A DNA stretch of 64,000 nt, from positions 1 through 64,000 of the forward strand of contig JAGQYI010000019.1 of assembly GCA_020436165.1 (NCBI GenBank), given 5' to 3'. Positions 38,577-47,952 of this stretch are shown here, one piece after another; the stretch's first letter is position 1; each line of letters opens with the position of its first letter. This stretch comes from Cyclobacteriaceae bacterium (GTDB lineage Bacteria; Bacteroidota; Bacteroidia; Cytophagales; Cyclobacteriaceae). The position numbers and the translations under genes were made by a program. The notes below the pieces were generated by a model that did no database searches, had not been told where the DNA came from, and was given only the letters and a program-made list of their open reading frames with translations.

Positions 38577-41500
38577 ATGAAATACTTCAGGTTTTTATTC
38601 TCTATGTCCCTTACAGGGGCTTTGCTGTTGGTCTTTGGAATTAGTATTGGTGTAGCCACGTTTATAGAAAACGACTTTGGAGCTATTGGGGCCCAATCTG
38701 TTGTTTATAAAGCGCTTTGGTTCGAGCTCTTACTAGCGCTTCTGGTGGTGAATATGATCGGGGTGATTGTAGTACAAAAAATGTGGAGGAGGGAAAAATG
38801 GGTTAATCTACTGTTTCATGTGGCGTTTATAATTGTGTTGATCGGAGCGGGTATTACGCGTTTCTTTGGCCAGGAGGGCCTCATGCACATAAGAGAAGGA
38901 CAAACCACAAATAGCTTTATTTCTGATGATACCTATGTTAGTGGTACTGTTCTCGATGGCAACTACCAGAAAGATTTTCACGACAAAGTTCTTTTTAGCC
39001 GAATAAAGAACAACCACTATTCAAAATCACTTACACTTTCTTCAGGTACCGTTAAATTGAAAATGAAGCAATTTATTTTCAATGCGAAACAGATAGCAGA
39101 ACACGATGAAGCAAATGGAGCCCCCATACTAACCCTGATTATAGCAGGTGAACAGGGAAGACAAAATATGTTTTTAAAGGCGGGTCAAACAGTTAATGTC
39201 AATGGACTTCCTATCAGTTTTAATAATGCGGATGCAATAAACACAGTGCAATTAATGGCAACCGACTCAGGATTGGTGATCAACACACCCTTTCCATTGA
39301 ATACCATGAGCATGGATACCCGTCAAATGGCTACTTTAGAAACAGGTAAATCGGTGCCAGCCGCTTTCAGAACCTTATATACAGCTGGCAATGCCAATTT
39401 TGTTCTTAGTGCCTACGATCCAAAAGCAACTATAAAAATTGTTTCGTCACCTGTGGCTAATAATTCGCAGCAAACACGCGATGCAATTGTAATGGAAGTT
39501 TCGGGTTATAACGATAGCAAAGAGGTGCTTCTTTTTGGAGGCAAAGGGTTTGATCCCGAGCCTGTTTTTGTTCGACTGGGAGATTTAAATATGAGCTTAA
39601 CCTATGGCTCCAGAAGGATAGAGGTGCCATTTTCGGTTACGCTGAAAGATTTTCAGTTAGACAGATACCCAGGCTCCAATAGCCCTTCGTCTTATGCAAG
39701 CGAGGTGGAGGTTAAAGATGGTAGCACTCAATTCCCGTTTCGTATCTACATGAATAATATTCTTTCATACAAAGGCTACCGATTGTACCAATCATCGTAC
39801 GACAAAGATGAGCTGGGTACTGTGCTATCTGTAAACAAAGATAAACCCGGCACAGCGGTAACTTATGCTGGCTATTTGCTATTGGCCATTGGTTTAATTT
39901 TGATCGTTTTCTCAAAGAATACACGTTTTAACCAGTTGTCTAAACTGATAGACAAAGTGCATAAAAAACGACAAAAACTAACCACAGTTTTCCTGCTGGT
40001 TCTTTTGGCTTCTTCGTCAGCAATGGCCATAGATGTGCCGGAGGCTCCCCCGGTTAAACAGGCAGAAGAATTTGGTAAACTGGTTTACCAAACCAATGGT
40101 GGTAGAATGGCTCCTGTAAATTCGCTTGCAAGTGAGCTACTGAGAAAAGTATACAGAAAAAGTACACTTGGAGAGTATTCTGCTGACCAGGTAATATTGG
40201 GTATGATGAGTAATGCCCATGAGTGGCAAAAAGTACCTATGATAAAAGTTAGCAATAGCGATGTAGCCGGTATTTTGGGAATTCAAGGAGGCTATGCCAG
40301 CTTCCTGGACTTTTTTACTCCGGAGGGTGCCTACAAGCTAGCCGATATGGTAGACAAAGCCTATGCTAAAAAACCTGCTACACAAACTACTTTGGATAAG
40401 GATATAATTAAGGTGGACGAGCGGCTAAACGTTTCTTACCTTGTGTATCAGGGCTTGATCCTTAAGATTTTTCCTGTGCCCAATGATCCCGATCACCACT
40501 GGGTATCACCTTTGGACGATAATTTCTATGCACTTAAAGGGGAAGATTCGGTCTTTGTAAGAAACGGAGCTTACCAGTATTTCAGGAGCATTGCCTCTAA
40601 GAACTACGATCAGGCGGATTACATTCTTAATGGCATAAAAAAATACCAGCAAACATATGGAGGCAGTGTAATGCCCAGCCAGCGAAAAATAAATATGGAG
40701 ATTAGCTTTAACAAATGGGATGTTTTCCAAAAGTTGTTCCCTTATTATACCACGGTAGGTTTTGTGCTTATGATGATAATATTTATAACCATTATTTATC
40801 CAAAGCTTAAATTGAGCATACCGGTTAAAATAATGGTAGGACTGGTAATACTTGGTTTTGTTGCTCATACGGTAGGCCTGTCTTTAAGATGGTACATTTC
40901 AGGGCATGCTCCCTGGAGTAACGGATACGAAGCCATGACATATATTGCATGGGCAACCCTTCTTGCAGGTTTGGCTTTCAGTCGTAAATCGCCAATGACC
41001 CTGGGCGTTACAGCGTTTTTGGCAGGTATTATTCTATTTGTGGCTCATCTAAGCTTTCTTGACCCTCAGATTACCAACCTGGTACCTGTACTTAAATCGT
41101 ATTGGCTTACTATTCACGTAGCCACTATTACAGCCAGTTATGGTTTCATGGCGCTTGGTGCTTTGTTGGCATTCCTTAATTTGTCCATCATGGTTTTCAA
41201 AAAAAAGGATAATAACGAACGTTTGTCTCTTTCCATCGAAGAGTTAACCTATGTTATTGAAATGGCGCTAAGCATAGGTATTATCATGCTTACCATTGGT
41301 ACATTCCTTGGAGGTGTTTGGGCCAACGAATCGTGGGGCCGGTACTGGGGCTGGGACCCTAAAGAAACATGGGCACTTGCTTCAGTAATATTTTATGCCT
41401 TTGTGCTGCATATGCGTTTTATTCCGGGCTTGCGGGGCACATACTCCTTTAACCTTGCAGCACTGGTAGCATTTGCTTCCATCATTATGACGTTCTTTGG

Positions 41501-41645
41501 GGTAAACTACTATTTGTCTGGTTTGCACTCGTATGCAGCTGGCGACCCCATGCCAATACCTGCATGGATATATTACAGTGTAGGCACAGTTACCGTTTTG
41601 GGTATAGTGTCTTATTTAAGAAATAGAAGGTTTAAAGAAGTTTAG
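38577..41645 (+). CDS. ccsBA: cytochrome c biogenesis protein, ResB-CcsA fusion
   Basis: A 1022-residue one-chain system II cytochrome c synthase that exports heme and attaches it to CxxCH apocytochromes. The N-terminal ResB-like part has four membrane helices around a periplasmic domain. The C-terminal CcsA part from about residue 720 has the heme-handling WWD segment WGRYWGWDPKETWALASV near residue 920 and conserved flanking histidines (VAHLSF, LHMRF). Fusion of ResB with CcsA is normal in Bacteroidota. It is transcribed alone, followed by a small membrane protein. Confidence 0.95.
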   Translation: MKYFRFLFSMSLTGALLLVFGISIGVATFIENDFGAIGAQSVVYKALWFELLLALLVVNMIGVIVVQKMWRREKWVNLLFHVAFIIVLIGAGITRFFGQEGLMHIREGQTTNSFISDDTYVSGTVLDGNYQKDFHDKVLFSRIKNNHYSKSLTLSSGTVKLKMKQFIFNAKQIAEHDEANGAPILTLIIAGEQGRQNMFLKAGQTVNVNGLPISFNNADAINTVQLMATDSGLVINTPFPLNTMSMDTRQMATLETGKSVPAAFRTLYTAGNANFVLSAYDPKATIKIVSSPVANNSQQTRDAIVMEVSGYNDSKEVLLFGGKGFDPEPVFVRLGDLNMSLTYGSRRIEVPFSVTLKDFQLDRYPGSNSPSSYASEVEVKDGSTQFPFRIYMNNILSYKGYRLYQSSYDKDELGTVLSVNKDKPGTAVTYAGYLLLAIGLILIVFSKNTRFNQLSKLIDKVHKKRQKLTTVFLLVLLASSSAMAIDVPEAPPVKQAEEFGKLVYQTNGGRMAPVNSLASELLRKVYRKSTLGEYSADQVILGMMSNAHEWQKVPMIKVSNSDVAGILGIQGGYASFLDFFTPEGAYKLADMVDKAYAKKPATQTTLDKDIIKVDERLNVSYLVYQGLILKIFPVPNDPDHHWVSPLDDNFYALKGEDSVFVRNGAYQYFRSIASKNYDQADYILNGIKKYQQTYGGSVMPSQRKINMEISFNKWDVFQKLFPYYTTVGFVLMMIIFITIIYPKLKLSIPVKIMVGLVILGFVAHTVGLSLRWYISGHAPWSNGYEAMTYIAWATLLAGLAFSRKSPMTLGVTAFLAGIILFVAHLSFLDPQITNLVPVLKSYWLTIHVATITASYGFMALGALLAFLNLSIMVFKKKDNNERLSLSIEELTYVIEMALSIGIIMLTIGTFLGGVWANESWGRYWGWDPKETWALASVIFYAFVLHMRFIPGLRGTYSFNLAALVAFASIIMTFFGVNYYLSGLHSYAAGDPMPIPAWIYYSVGTVTVLGIVSYLRNRRFKEV

Positions 41646-41701
41646 CGCCTTATTATTTGACATGGAGTGTTATTTAGTCTATATTGCCTAAAAACACTGT
41701 C

Positions 41702-41899
41702 ATGAAAATTAAACACTCTTTGATAATTATTGCTATTGGATGGGCAATGGTGTGGGTAGGTGCTTTCTTCAAAATAAACCATTCAGGTTACTCCGAATAT
41801 TTTTTAACATCTGGTTTAAGCCTAAGCATAATTGGAGGAATGGCTTTTATATACAAATTGGTAAGCCATCCCAAAATAAAAGAATTTTTGAACTCTTAA
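41702..41899 (+). CDS. small two-helix membrane protein, GldL-like hairpin
   Basis: A 65-residue protein with two membrane helices (SLIIIAIGWAMVWVGAFF and GLSLSIIGGMAFIYKLV). The link FKINHSGYSEYFL resembles the FKIxHxxG loop of the gliding motor protein GldL. It is too short to be GldL itself, which needs a soluble C-terminal domain. I start at ATG 41702 rather than TTG 41684. Its stop interlocks with the ferritin stop in a TTAA. Function is unknown. Confidence 0.55.
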   Translation: MKIKHSLIIIAIGWAMVWVGAFFKINHSGYSEYFLTSGLSLSIIGGMAFIYKLVSHPKIKEFLNS

Positions 41900-42447
41900 G
41901 CTTGCTCGGCTCCACCATCCTGAACAAAGCTTTCCAGTTTGCCCAATTCCTGATCAATGGTCCAGAGCCCTACGCCATCTTCACCAATTATATCGAACAA
42001 TTCTAATGCCCTTCGCGCAAGGGTTTCTTCCTCGCGCTGCTCGGTTACATACCATTGCAAAAACTGGAAAGTGGCAAAATCCTTAATTGTAAAGCAATGA
42101 TCCACAATGTTGTTAATGGACTCGGTTACTCGTATTTCGTGCTCCAGGACCTGCTCGAAAACATCTCTGAGACTTTTATACTCATGCCTGATATCCTTAA
42201 TTGCAGGTTGCAGGGCATGCCCCCCCGCATCGTTTATATAACGGAAAAGCTTTAGCATGTGCATTCTTTCTTCGTCTGAGTGACGATACAAGAATTCAGC
42301 AGCATTGGCATAACCCGATTTTTCGCACCATGATGCCATGGAAAGATAAGCAGAAGAGGAGGAGGCTTCTTTACCTACCTGATTATTTAATAATTTCTCA
42401 GTTTCTGTTGTCAGCGATCGTTTGGGTGTTACTATTTGCTTTTCCAT
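41896..42447 (-). CDS. ftnA: ferritin (iron storage, ferroxidase type)
   Basis: A 183-residue bacterial ferritin storing iron as a 24-subunit shell. The ferroxidase ligands are in place: Glu in KEASSSSAY near residue 27, EERMHM (ExxH) near 60, the EHE around 103, and WYVTEQREEE near 137. The short extended N-terminus (MEKQIVTPKRSLTTE) is slightly longer than in E. coli FtnA. It has its own promoter-like -7 element. It lies next to the cytochrome c assembly gene, though on the other strand. Confidence 0.93.
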   Translation of the reverse strand: MEKQIVTPKRSLTTETEKLLNNQVGKEASSSSAYLSMASWCEKSGYANAAEFLYRHSDEERMHMLKLFRYINDAGGHALQPAIKDIRHEYKSLRDVFEQVLEHEIRVTESINNIVDHCFTIKDFATFQFLQWYVTEQREEETLARRALELFDIIGEDGVGLWTIDQELGKLESFVQDGGAEQA

Positions 42448-42465
42448 ATCTAAAAATTATTTGTG

Positions 42466-42473
42466 CAAATGTA
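42466..42473 (-). promoter_or_regulatory. candidate -7 element of ferritin promoter
   Basis: TACATTTG on the minus strand, matching TAnnTTTG about 20 bases ahead of the ferritin ATG. No clear -33 TTTG. Confidence 0.45.
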
Positions 42474-42516
42474 AATAAATTTTACTGCTAGTTCGAAGTT
42501 CTTACAGGATGTTAGA

Positions 42517-43428
42517 TCACCAGTCAGGTTTGCCATTATCTTTCTTCTTGGTGGCTTTGCGTTTGTTCTGCTGTATGTATTGAACCTCGTTATTTTTCAT
42601 CGCCTCCAGGATCATTTTAGCCTTTTCTTCACTAATATTCATTTCCTTTAGCTTGTCAGATGGGCTTGGGGCAGGCTGCTCTTTTTTGTCTTTCTCAGAC
42701 TCCTCTCCATCCTTCTGTTGTTGCTCCTGCTCCTCTTTTTTCTCGTCCTTTTTATTATCCTTTTGCCCCTCTTCCTTTTCCTGGTCTTTTTGCTCTTGAT
42801 CCTTCTGCTCCTGATCCTTTTGTTGCTGTTCCTGATCTTGCTGATCCTTTTTGTCTTTCTGCTCTTGGTTCTGTTGGTCCTTATTCTGTTGATCTTTGTT
42901 TTGATCGTCCTTGTTTTGCTGGTCTTTGTTCTGATCCTGCTTATCCTGATTTTGCTGATCTTTATTCTGCTGCTGGTCCTGCTTTTGTTGGTCTTTTTGC
43001 TGCTGTATAAGTTTTTTCAAAAGCTCGTAATTGTATCGGGCATCCTGATTGGCCGGGTTTTTTCTTAGGGCATTTTTATAGTGCTCAAGAGCAGGTTCGT
43101 ATTGTTTTTTATCGAAAAAAACCTGACCCAATTGTTGCTCTGCCACGGAGGCTATGTGTGCATCGGCCGATTGTGCCAATTGCTGGTAATTGTTAACCGC
43201 ATTGGTTGTATCCTTAAGCTGATATTGCGTGTGAGCGAAATCGAGAAGCACTTCATTTTCTTTAACACCTAACGTATCAATTAAATACTGGTAGGTATCG
43301 TGAGCGAGTTGGTAATTGCCTTCCAAATAAGCTTCCTTAGCCTCTTTCTTTGCCTTGTTTACCTTGGCAATCTTATCGAGGTCTGTAAACGGATTTACAA
43401 TCAAAAGAATTAAGATAAGGTATTTCAT
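42517..43428 (-). CDS. BatC-like TPR protein with K/Q/D low-complexity linker
   Basis: A 303-residue exported protein (short signal, residues 1-16). TPR repeats cover about residues 25-130 (LDFAHTQYQLKDTTNAVNNY, LEHYKNALRKNPANQDARYN). A ~110-residue stretch of Lys, Gln, Asp, Asn and Glu repeats such as KDQQNKDQ follows, and then a short conserved helix EEKAKMILEAMKNNEVQY. This matches BatC of the Bacteroidota Bat (aerotolerance) set. It overlaps the BatB gene by four bases. The low-complexity part may vary in length by replication slippage. Confidence 0.8.
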   Translation of the reverse strand: MKYLILILLIVNPFTDLDKIAKVNKAKKEAKEAYLEGNYQLAHDTYQYLIDTLGVKENEVLLDFAHTQYQLKDTTNAVNNYQQLAQSADAHIASVAEQQLGQVFFDKKQYEPALEHYKNALRKNPANQDARYNYELLKKLIQQQKDQQKQDQQQNKDQQNQDKQDQNKDQQNKDDQNKDQQNKDQQNQEQKDKKDQQDQEQQQKDQEQKDQEQKDQEKEEGQKDNKKDEKKEEQEQQQKDGEESEKDKKEQPAPSPSDKLKEMNISEEKAKMILEAMKNNEVQYIQQNKRKATKKKDNGKPDW

Positions 43429-44393
43429 ATTCTGATTGTTTTTACGCTTGTTAATACATCAAGTACAATGAGTATAAACGCTGCCAGCAAAAAATAGGTG
43501 TATTTATTGGCTGAAACGTCAACAACACGCGCATCGCGCAGCTGACCTTCCACCTGGTTTATTGTATTTATAAGCCTTTCTGTGTCGTTCACATGATCGT
43601 TTATTTCGAAGTATTTACCGCCAGTTTTAGCGGCCAGTCGTTTCAACGATTTACTATCCAGCTTGGTTATAACATCATTTCCCTCACGATCTTTCATATA
43701 ACCATTGGCAGTTTCAATTTTGCTCCCTTTAGCAGTGCCTACACCAAGAGTAAAAAGCTTAATGCCTCGCTCTTTAATTTTTTCTAGCGCATTGTCGGTA
43801 TCCTCGCCAAAGTCTTCGCCATCACTTATCAGCAATATAATCTTGGCTTTCGTATCCACAGAGCTTTCGTCTTTGGTTTCCAGCTTATCCAATGCCATAG
43901 CAAGCGCAGGGCCAAAATCTGTGCCTGCATTTGGCACCAGCCCTGTATGAAGTGTTTCGATAAATAAATTAAGCGCAGCCTGATCGTAGGTAAGAGGGCA
44001 TTGCATAAAAGCCTCCGATGAGAAAATAATAAGCCCAATTCGGTCTGAACTGAACTCATCAACGATCTTATTAAGCTCGAATTTAACCTTGGTGAGTCGG
44101 GTAGGAGGTACATCGTTGGCGTTCATTGAGCGCGAAAGATCAATGGCAATCATAATATCTTTACCAATAGACTTAACTTCCCTTTTTGAACTACCAAAGC
44201 TGGGTCCCATCAGAGCCACAATCAGAAGGGCAAAATAAATGCTTCGTAAAGCTATCTTTCCGAAAACTCCATAAACCGGAGTTTTAAGTTTTTTTCCAAT
44301 TCTTACAACCCTTACAATAAAGAAAAGATAGGCTAGCAAGAAAAGCCCGATAACAATCAATTCATATATTCCAAAAGGTCTGTACCAACTCAT
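43425..44393 (-). CDS. BatB-like VWA-domain membrane protein
   Basis: A 322-residue protein with N-terminal membrane helices, a von Willebrand A domain (MIDAS DLSRSMNANDVPPTRL near residue 88, then the loop DGEDFGEDTDN) and a C-terminal membrane helix. This is the BatA/BatB type of the Bat cluster, often linked to MoxR ATPases. Here only BatB and BatC are present, with no BatA, BatD or MoxR gene alongside. I prefer ATG 44393 over GTG 44399. Function in the envelope is unproven; a chaperone or stress role is suggested in the literature. Confidence 0.8.
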   Translation of the reverse strand: MSWYRPFGIYELIVIGLFLLAYLFFIVRVVRIGKKLKTPVYGVFGKIALRSIYFALLIVALMGPSFGSSKREVKSIGKDIMIAIDLSRSMNANDVPPTRLTKVKFELNKIVDEFSSDRIGLIIFSSEAFMQCPLTYDQAALNLFIETLHTGLVPNAGTDFGPALAMALDKLETKDESSVDTKAKIILLISDGEDFGEDTDNALEKIKERGIKLFTLGVGTAKGSKIETANGYMKDREGNDVITKLDSKSLKRLAAKTGGKYFEINDHVNDTERLINTINQVEGQLRDARVVDVSANKYTYFLLAAFILIVLDVLTSVKTIRI

Positions 44394-44601
44394 TTGCACT
44401 TTTTTTCGACAGGTGGCAAATATATTGAATTAAAGCACTCGTTATTCATTTTTTTGTTGTCTGGCATATAGTTTATAAAAATGGTAAGGATTATTCCTTA
44501 TTAAACACTTCGTTTTCGATCAATCGTTGCACATTTGTACTTTAGACTTCACCTGGTTCAGGCAGCAATAAAGAATTATAACTTAGAATAAAGCGCTTGA
44601 T

Positions 44602-44910
44602 ATGTTAGATAAACTAAAGAAAAAGTGGGGCATTAAGAGCAATTTGCAAGCCATTCTCATTATGGTTGTGTTTTCACTGGCAGGTTCATCAATAGTTTGG
44701 GTGCGCAGGTTGGTTTTTCCATTGATGGGAATACATGAAAGCACCCCTTTTTGGATTAAGTTTTTTGCCTGGCTGGCTGTTTTTTTTCCTACGTATCAAA
44801 TTATGCTTTTGGTTTTTGGTTTCCTATTGGGGCAATTTCCTTTCTTTTGGGAGAAGGAGAAAAAAATGGTTCGGGCCATCGGACGCATTTTCGTAAAGAA
44901 AAGCAGTTGA
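44602..44910 (+). CDS. small membrane protein, DUF6787-like
   Basis: A 102-residue protein with two membrane helices (residues ~17-38 and ~53-80), containing SLAGSSIVWVRRLVFPLMGI and LLGQFPFFWEKEKKMVRAI. It resembles a small Bacteroidota family (DUF6787, sometimes annotated as prolipoprotein diacylglyceryl transferase by mistake); I am only moderately sure of the family name. It is followed one base later by an NTF2-like gene, so the two are probably co-translated. Function unknown. Confidence 0.55.
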   Translation: MLDKLKKKWGIKSNLQAILIMVVFSLAGSSIVWVRRLVFPLMGIHESTPFWIKFFAWLAVFFPTYQIMLLVFGFLLGQFPFFWEKEKKMVRAIGRIFVKKSS

Positions 44911-44911
44911 G

Positions 44912-45271
44912 ATGAAGCCTAAAGAATTACTGGTTAAATGGGTTGAGGTTTTTAACGAGGGTAATGCAAATGCCTTAGCTGACCTCTACCAAGAAGATGC
45001 TATAAACCATCAGGTAGCCAATGAGCCGATAATAGGAAAGGATGCCATTCGCAAAATGTTTGAAGAGGAGTTTGCAACAGCGGATATGGTATGCCTGATT
45101 GACAATATTTTTGAAGACGGAGAGTGGGGAATCCTGGAGTGGAAAGACCCATTGGGTTTAAGAGGTTGTGGTTTCTTTCACATTATTGATGGGAAAATCA
45201 GGTTTCAAAGAGGATACTGGGATAAGCTAAGTTTTTTGAGACAGCATAATTTGCCGTTGCCCAAAGAGTAA
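44912..45271 (+). CDS. NTF2-like (SnoaL-type) small protein
   Basis: A 119-residue protein of the NTF2/SnoaL cone fold: an opening helix ELLVKWVEVFNEGNANALAD, then LYQEDAINHQVANEPIIGKD, and a beta-rich end with GRCGFFHI-like core (GLRGCGFFHIIDGKI). Members bind small hydrophobic ligands or act as isomerases or polyketide cyclases. It starts one base after the small membrane protein gene. No catalytic assignment can be made from this sequence. Confidence 0.75.
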   Translation: MKPKELLVKWVEVFNEGNANALADLYQEDAINHQVANEPIIGKDAIRKMFEEEFATADMVCLIDNIFEDGEWGILEWKDPLGLRGCGFFHIIDGKIRFQRGYWDKLSFLRQHNLPLPKE

Positions 45272-45288
45272 CACTTATGTAAGTATTA

Positions 45289-45993
45289 TTAATCAGAGTT
45301 TAATTGAGCATTGAATATATAACTTATGCCTATTTCTGCTCTTATTCCAGACCAGTCGGCAGCAACTGCCATGTATGTATCATTTTTGAATTCGCTAATA
45401 AATAATTTTTGCTGATAACCGATGGCAAAATTCACGAACACGTTTTCAATTAATTTTTGATCAAGTTCTAAATAAGGCCATATGGACATTCCAAATGCAC
45501 TTAATTTTTGTTTTTCAGTTTCTTGGTAGTCCGGTAGAACTATCAGCTCACTGCTAAAATCATAAATACTGTAATCTGCATTTAATGAAATTCCGAAATA
45601 TATACTGAGTACTTCTTGTTTATGAACAATAGCTTCTATTGTTCCTCCAAGGCTATTCAAAATCAAATTTTGGTCGAATAGAAAACTACCGGAATAATCT
45701 TGATATGATATTCTTCCGCCAGTGGATGTTAAAAATTCAGTAACTCCAATATTTAGTGTATTATTTATCTGAAAGAGTAGTTTACCCTTTATACCCCAGT
45801 ATGGAGGAAAATCATCTACTATTTTTGCTTCAAATGGTAAATAGTTTAGCCTATTTTGCTGGCTTTTTCTTATATCATTTAAGTAGAACGAAGAGTAAAG
45901 TGCCGATATCTGAACCTTTGTTTGGGAGCAGGCATTCCCAATGGGAAAGACAATGATTCCAACGACAAAAATAAATCCAAAGATTGTTTTCAT
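45289..45993 (-). CDS. hypothetical outer-membrane protein, AT-rich
   Basis: A 234-residue protein with a signal peptide (IFGFIFVVGIIVFPIGNAC, cut near CSQ) and alternating beta-strand character, probably a small barrel with GISYIF near the end. I do not recognise a family. It is distinctly AT-rich, like its divergent neighbour, and unlike the genes around the pair. Both may have arrived together or belong to a fast-evolving surface locus. Confidence 0.5.
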   Translation of the reverse strand: MKTIFGFIFVVGIIVFPIGNACSQTKVQISALYSSFYLNDIRKSQQNRLNYLPFEAKIVDDFPPYWGIKGKLLFQINNTLNIGVTEFLTSTGGRISYQDYSGSFLFDQNLILNSLGGTIEAIVHKQEVLSIYFGISLNADYSIYDFSSELIVLPDYQETEKQKLSAFGMSIWPYLELDQKLIENVFVNFAIGYQQKLFISEFKNDTYMAVAADWSGIRAEIGISYIFNAQLNSD

Positions 45994-46074
45994 TCGATAG
46001 TATTTACTTTTTATTTTTTGAATAAATTTATTGCCTATAATATTACAAAAAGTATTTTATCAATAATTTTTTAA

Positions 46075-47940
46075 GTGATTACTATACAAATATTAACAAC
46101 TAGAAAGCTCTTACTCAAAATAGGGGTGTTTCTTTTGATTTTATTTCAATCATGTTACAAGTTATCAGACGTTTATGTCAATGATTTTGACCCTATTTAT
46201 AATACGTTTGAACCAGTCGAATTTTTTGATGAGCAAGATACAATTTATATAACTGAAAGTGTTGAATTGACTTTTAATCTCGACAGTGTCAGCGAATTTT
46301 ATGGTTATGAAATACTTCTTGATAATGAGATTATTCAATCTGAAGACAGGAAGAACTTTAGGCTTTACTTTAGATCGAGGGACTATAGTGACGGGTTTCA
46401 TACGCTTACTCTAAATGTTTACAAGGCTTCCGGAACGGGTAGTTTGGCTGAAAAGCTAGGGTTTGAAGCTCTAATGCTTTCAGTTTCTAAAGTTTTGTTT
46501 TTAGGGAATAATTACGAAGTGCCTAAGCCAGTAGTAACAGGATTTGATGTAATAGATGGTGAACTATATATGAATATTGAGCCATATCCAGGTTATGGAT
46601 TCACTAATTTGCAAGTTTCATTTGAGCTAATTGATATTGAGGAAATTGTAATTACAGACCCCAATCAAACCGTGATACCAATTCCTGACTATGCTGGTCA
46701 ACGAATTTATATAGGTCTCACATATACTGCTTTGGGTAATAGATATGGATATATAGGGTTTGGCTATACCTATGATGCAAATTATAATCTTGAAATAGTT
46801 GGAGGCAAGGTTATTTTAAGTTGGGAAAATTTGCCATTTAATAGTTGCGGAGGGGTTAATGTAGAGGTGGACGACACATATGATACCCAAGCTATTACTT
46901 TTACAGCTTTAAAAGATGATGGGAAATTAGAATTTCAACTTAATGATGACTTTCCCTTTAGATATGAGTTAAAAACTTTTATTCTGGATAAGGAAGGGAA
47001 TAGCTATAATTTAAGGGATGTAGGAGGATTTGCAAGAAGTAGAGTGATTGAGAGCGGCATTATGTTTCAACCGTTTCAGATAATTGATGCTGACCACTTA
47101 ATAATCTATAGAACCACTGGGTCTGCTTTTGTTACGACAGGTTTTTTTAATGCAGATCTATGTGAAATTGTTGATAGGGCTAATGAGGGAGAGGATAGTT
47201 TACATGTGATAAAAACTGTTAATTCTGTAATTTTCTCTGAAAGTTATGGGAATCTTTACCAGGTTACTGGTGTACATACAGTTAATAAGTTAGACTCTAA
47301 GTCATTGGATGTTGTTGAAACAATTGATTTAGGAGATTTTATTAATGATATTACATCTATTGAGATGCTTTATCCAGCAGATAACAATTTGTTGGGAATT
47401 CATTACAATTCTAGATTTATAGCCGTATTTGACTGGCAAAACAAGGTTGTTTTAAATACCATAATAGAAGATTGCAATTACACTAAGGACTACCTTTACA
47501 CTCTCTCATTAAGTGCCTCAAATCTTATTGGATCAAGTTTCAGTCGTGGGTTGAGTCCTAGTTATATTGATATTACAAAAGAAAGTGAAAACGAAGCGAG
47601 ATGTTTAAGAGCAATTACAAAACTTCTTAATTCTGATATTGAGATATATTTTGATGCCAATTTAGACAGTTACTTTACCCGTACTGAAAATTATTTATCA
47701 TTCACACAATATAATATTGAACCATTTGAGGTTGAGCCATATATAAGGGGTAACTTGATGTATTCTTATGGAGAAGATAGTGTCTTGAGAGTTTATGATT
47801 TGAATACACAGGAAATCATTAAAACATTTAATATAAGTAGACATGGAAGCAAAACTGCTCTGACAAATGATTTGCCATATTATGTAGATGACTTATTTGG
47901 TTTTAAATTAGGAGGGTTATTGTTTACAAAACAGTTTTGA
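46075..47940 (+). CDS. hypothetical lipoprotein with beta-rich body
   Basis: A 621-residue predicted lipoprotein (signal IGVFLLILFQSC, lipid-bearing Cys near residue 27). The first ~260 residues look like Ig-like strands (e.g. YSDGFHTLTLNVYKA, as seen in bacterial Ig folds). The second half reads like a YncE-type repeat propeller (e.g. LDVVETIDLGDFIN and FIAVFDWQNKVVLNTI). The start is GTG at 46075. It is AT-rich and has no recognised family. It is divergent from the AT-rich barrel gene with an 80-base gap. Confidence 0.5.
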   Translation: MITIQILTTRKLLLKIGVFLLILFQSCYKLSDVYVNDFDPIYNTFEPVEFFDEQDTIYITESVELTFNLDSVSEFYGYEILLDNEIIQSEDRKNFRLYFRSRDYSDGFHTLTLNVYKASGTGSLAEKLGFEALMLSVSKVLFLGNNYEVPKPVVTGFDVIDGELYMNIEPYPGYGFTNLQVSFELIDIEEIVITDPNQTVIPIPDYAGQRIYIGLTYTALGNRYGYIGFGYTYDANYNLEIVGGKVILSWENLPFNSCGGVNVEVDDTYDTQAITFTALKDDGKLEFQLNDDFPFRYELKTFILDKEGNSYNLRDVGGFARSRVIESGIMFQPFQIIDADHLIIYRTTGSAFVTTGFFNADLCEIVDRANEGEDSLHVIKTVNSVIFSESYGNLYQVTGVHTVNKLDSKSLDVVETIDLGDFINDITSIEMLYPADNNLLGIHYNSRFIAVFDWQNKVVLNTIIEDCNYTKDYLYTLSLSASNLIGSSFSRGLSPSYIDITKESENEARCLRAITKLLNSDIEIYFDANLDSYFTRTENYLSFTQYNIEPFEVEPYIRGNLMYSYGEDSVLRVYDLNTQEIIKTFNISRHGSKTALTNDLPYYVDDLFGFKLGGLLFTKQF

Positions 47941-47952
47941 TTTTTTTAAAAT

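Noticed and set aside
42718-43068. Plus-strand open frames made almost wholly of Leu, Phe and Val opposite the BatC gene
   Set aside because: They are the antisense of the K/Q/D/N/E repeat linker and arise from its low complexity.
46021-46032. AATAAATTTATT palindrome between the two AT-rich genes
   Set aside because: In such AT-rich DNA a 12-bp A/T palindrome is likely by chance and no promoter elements align with it.
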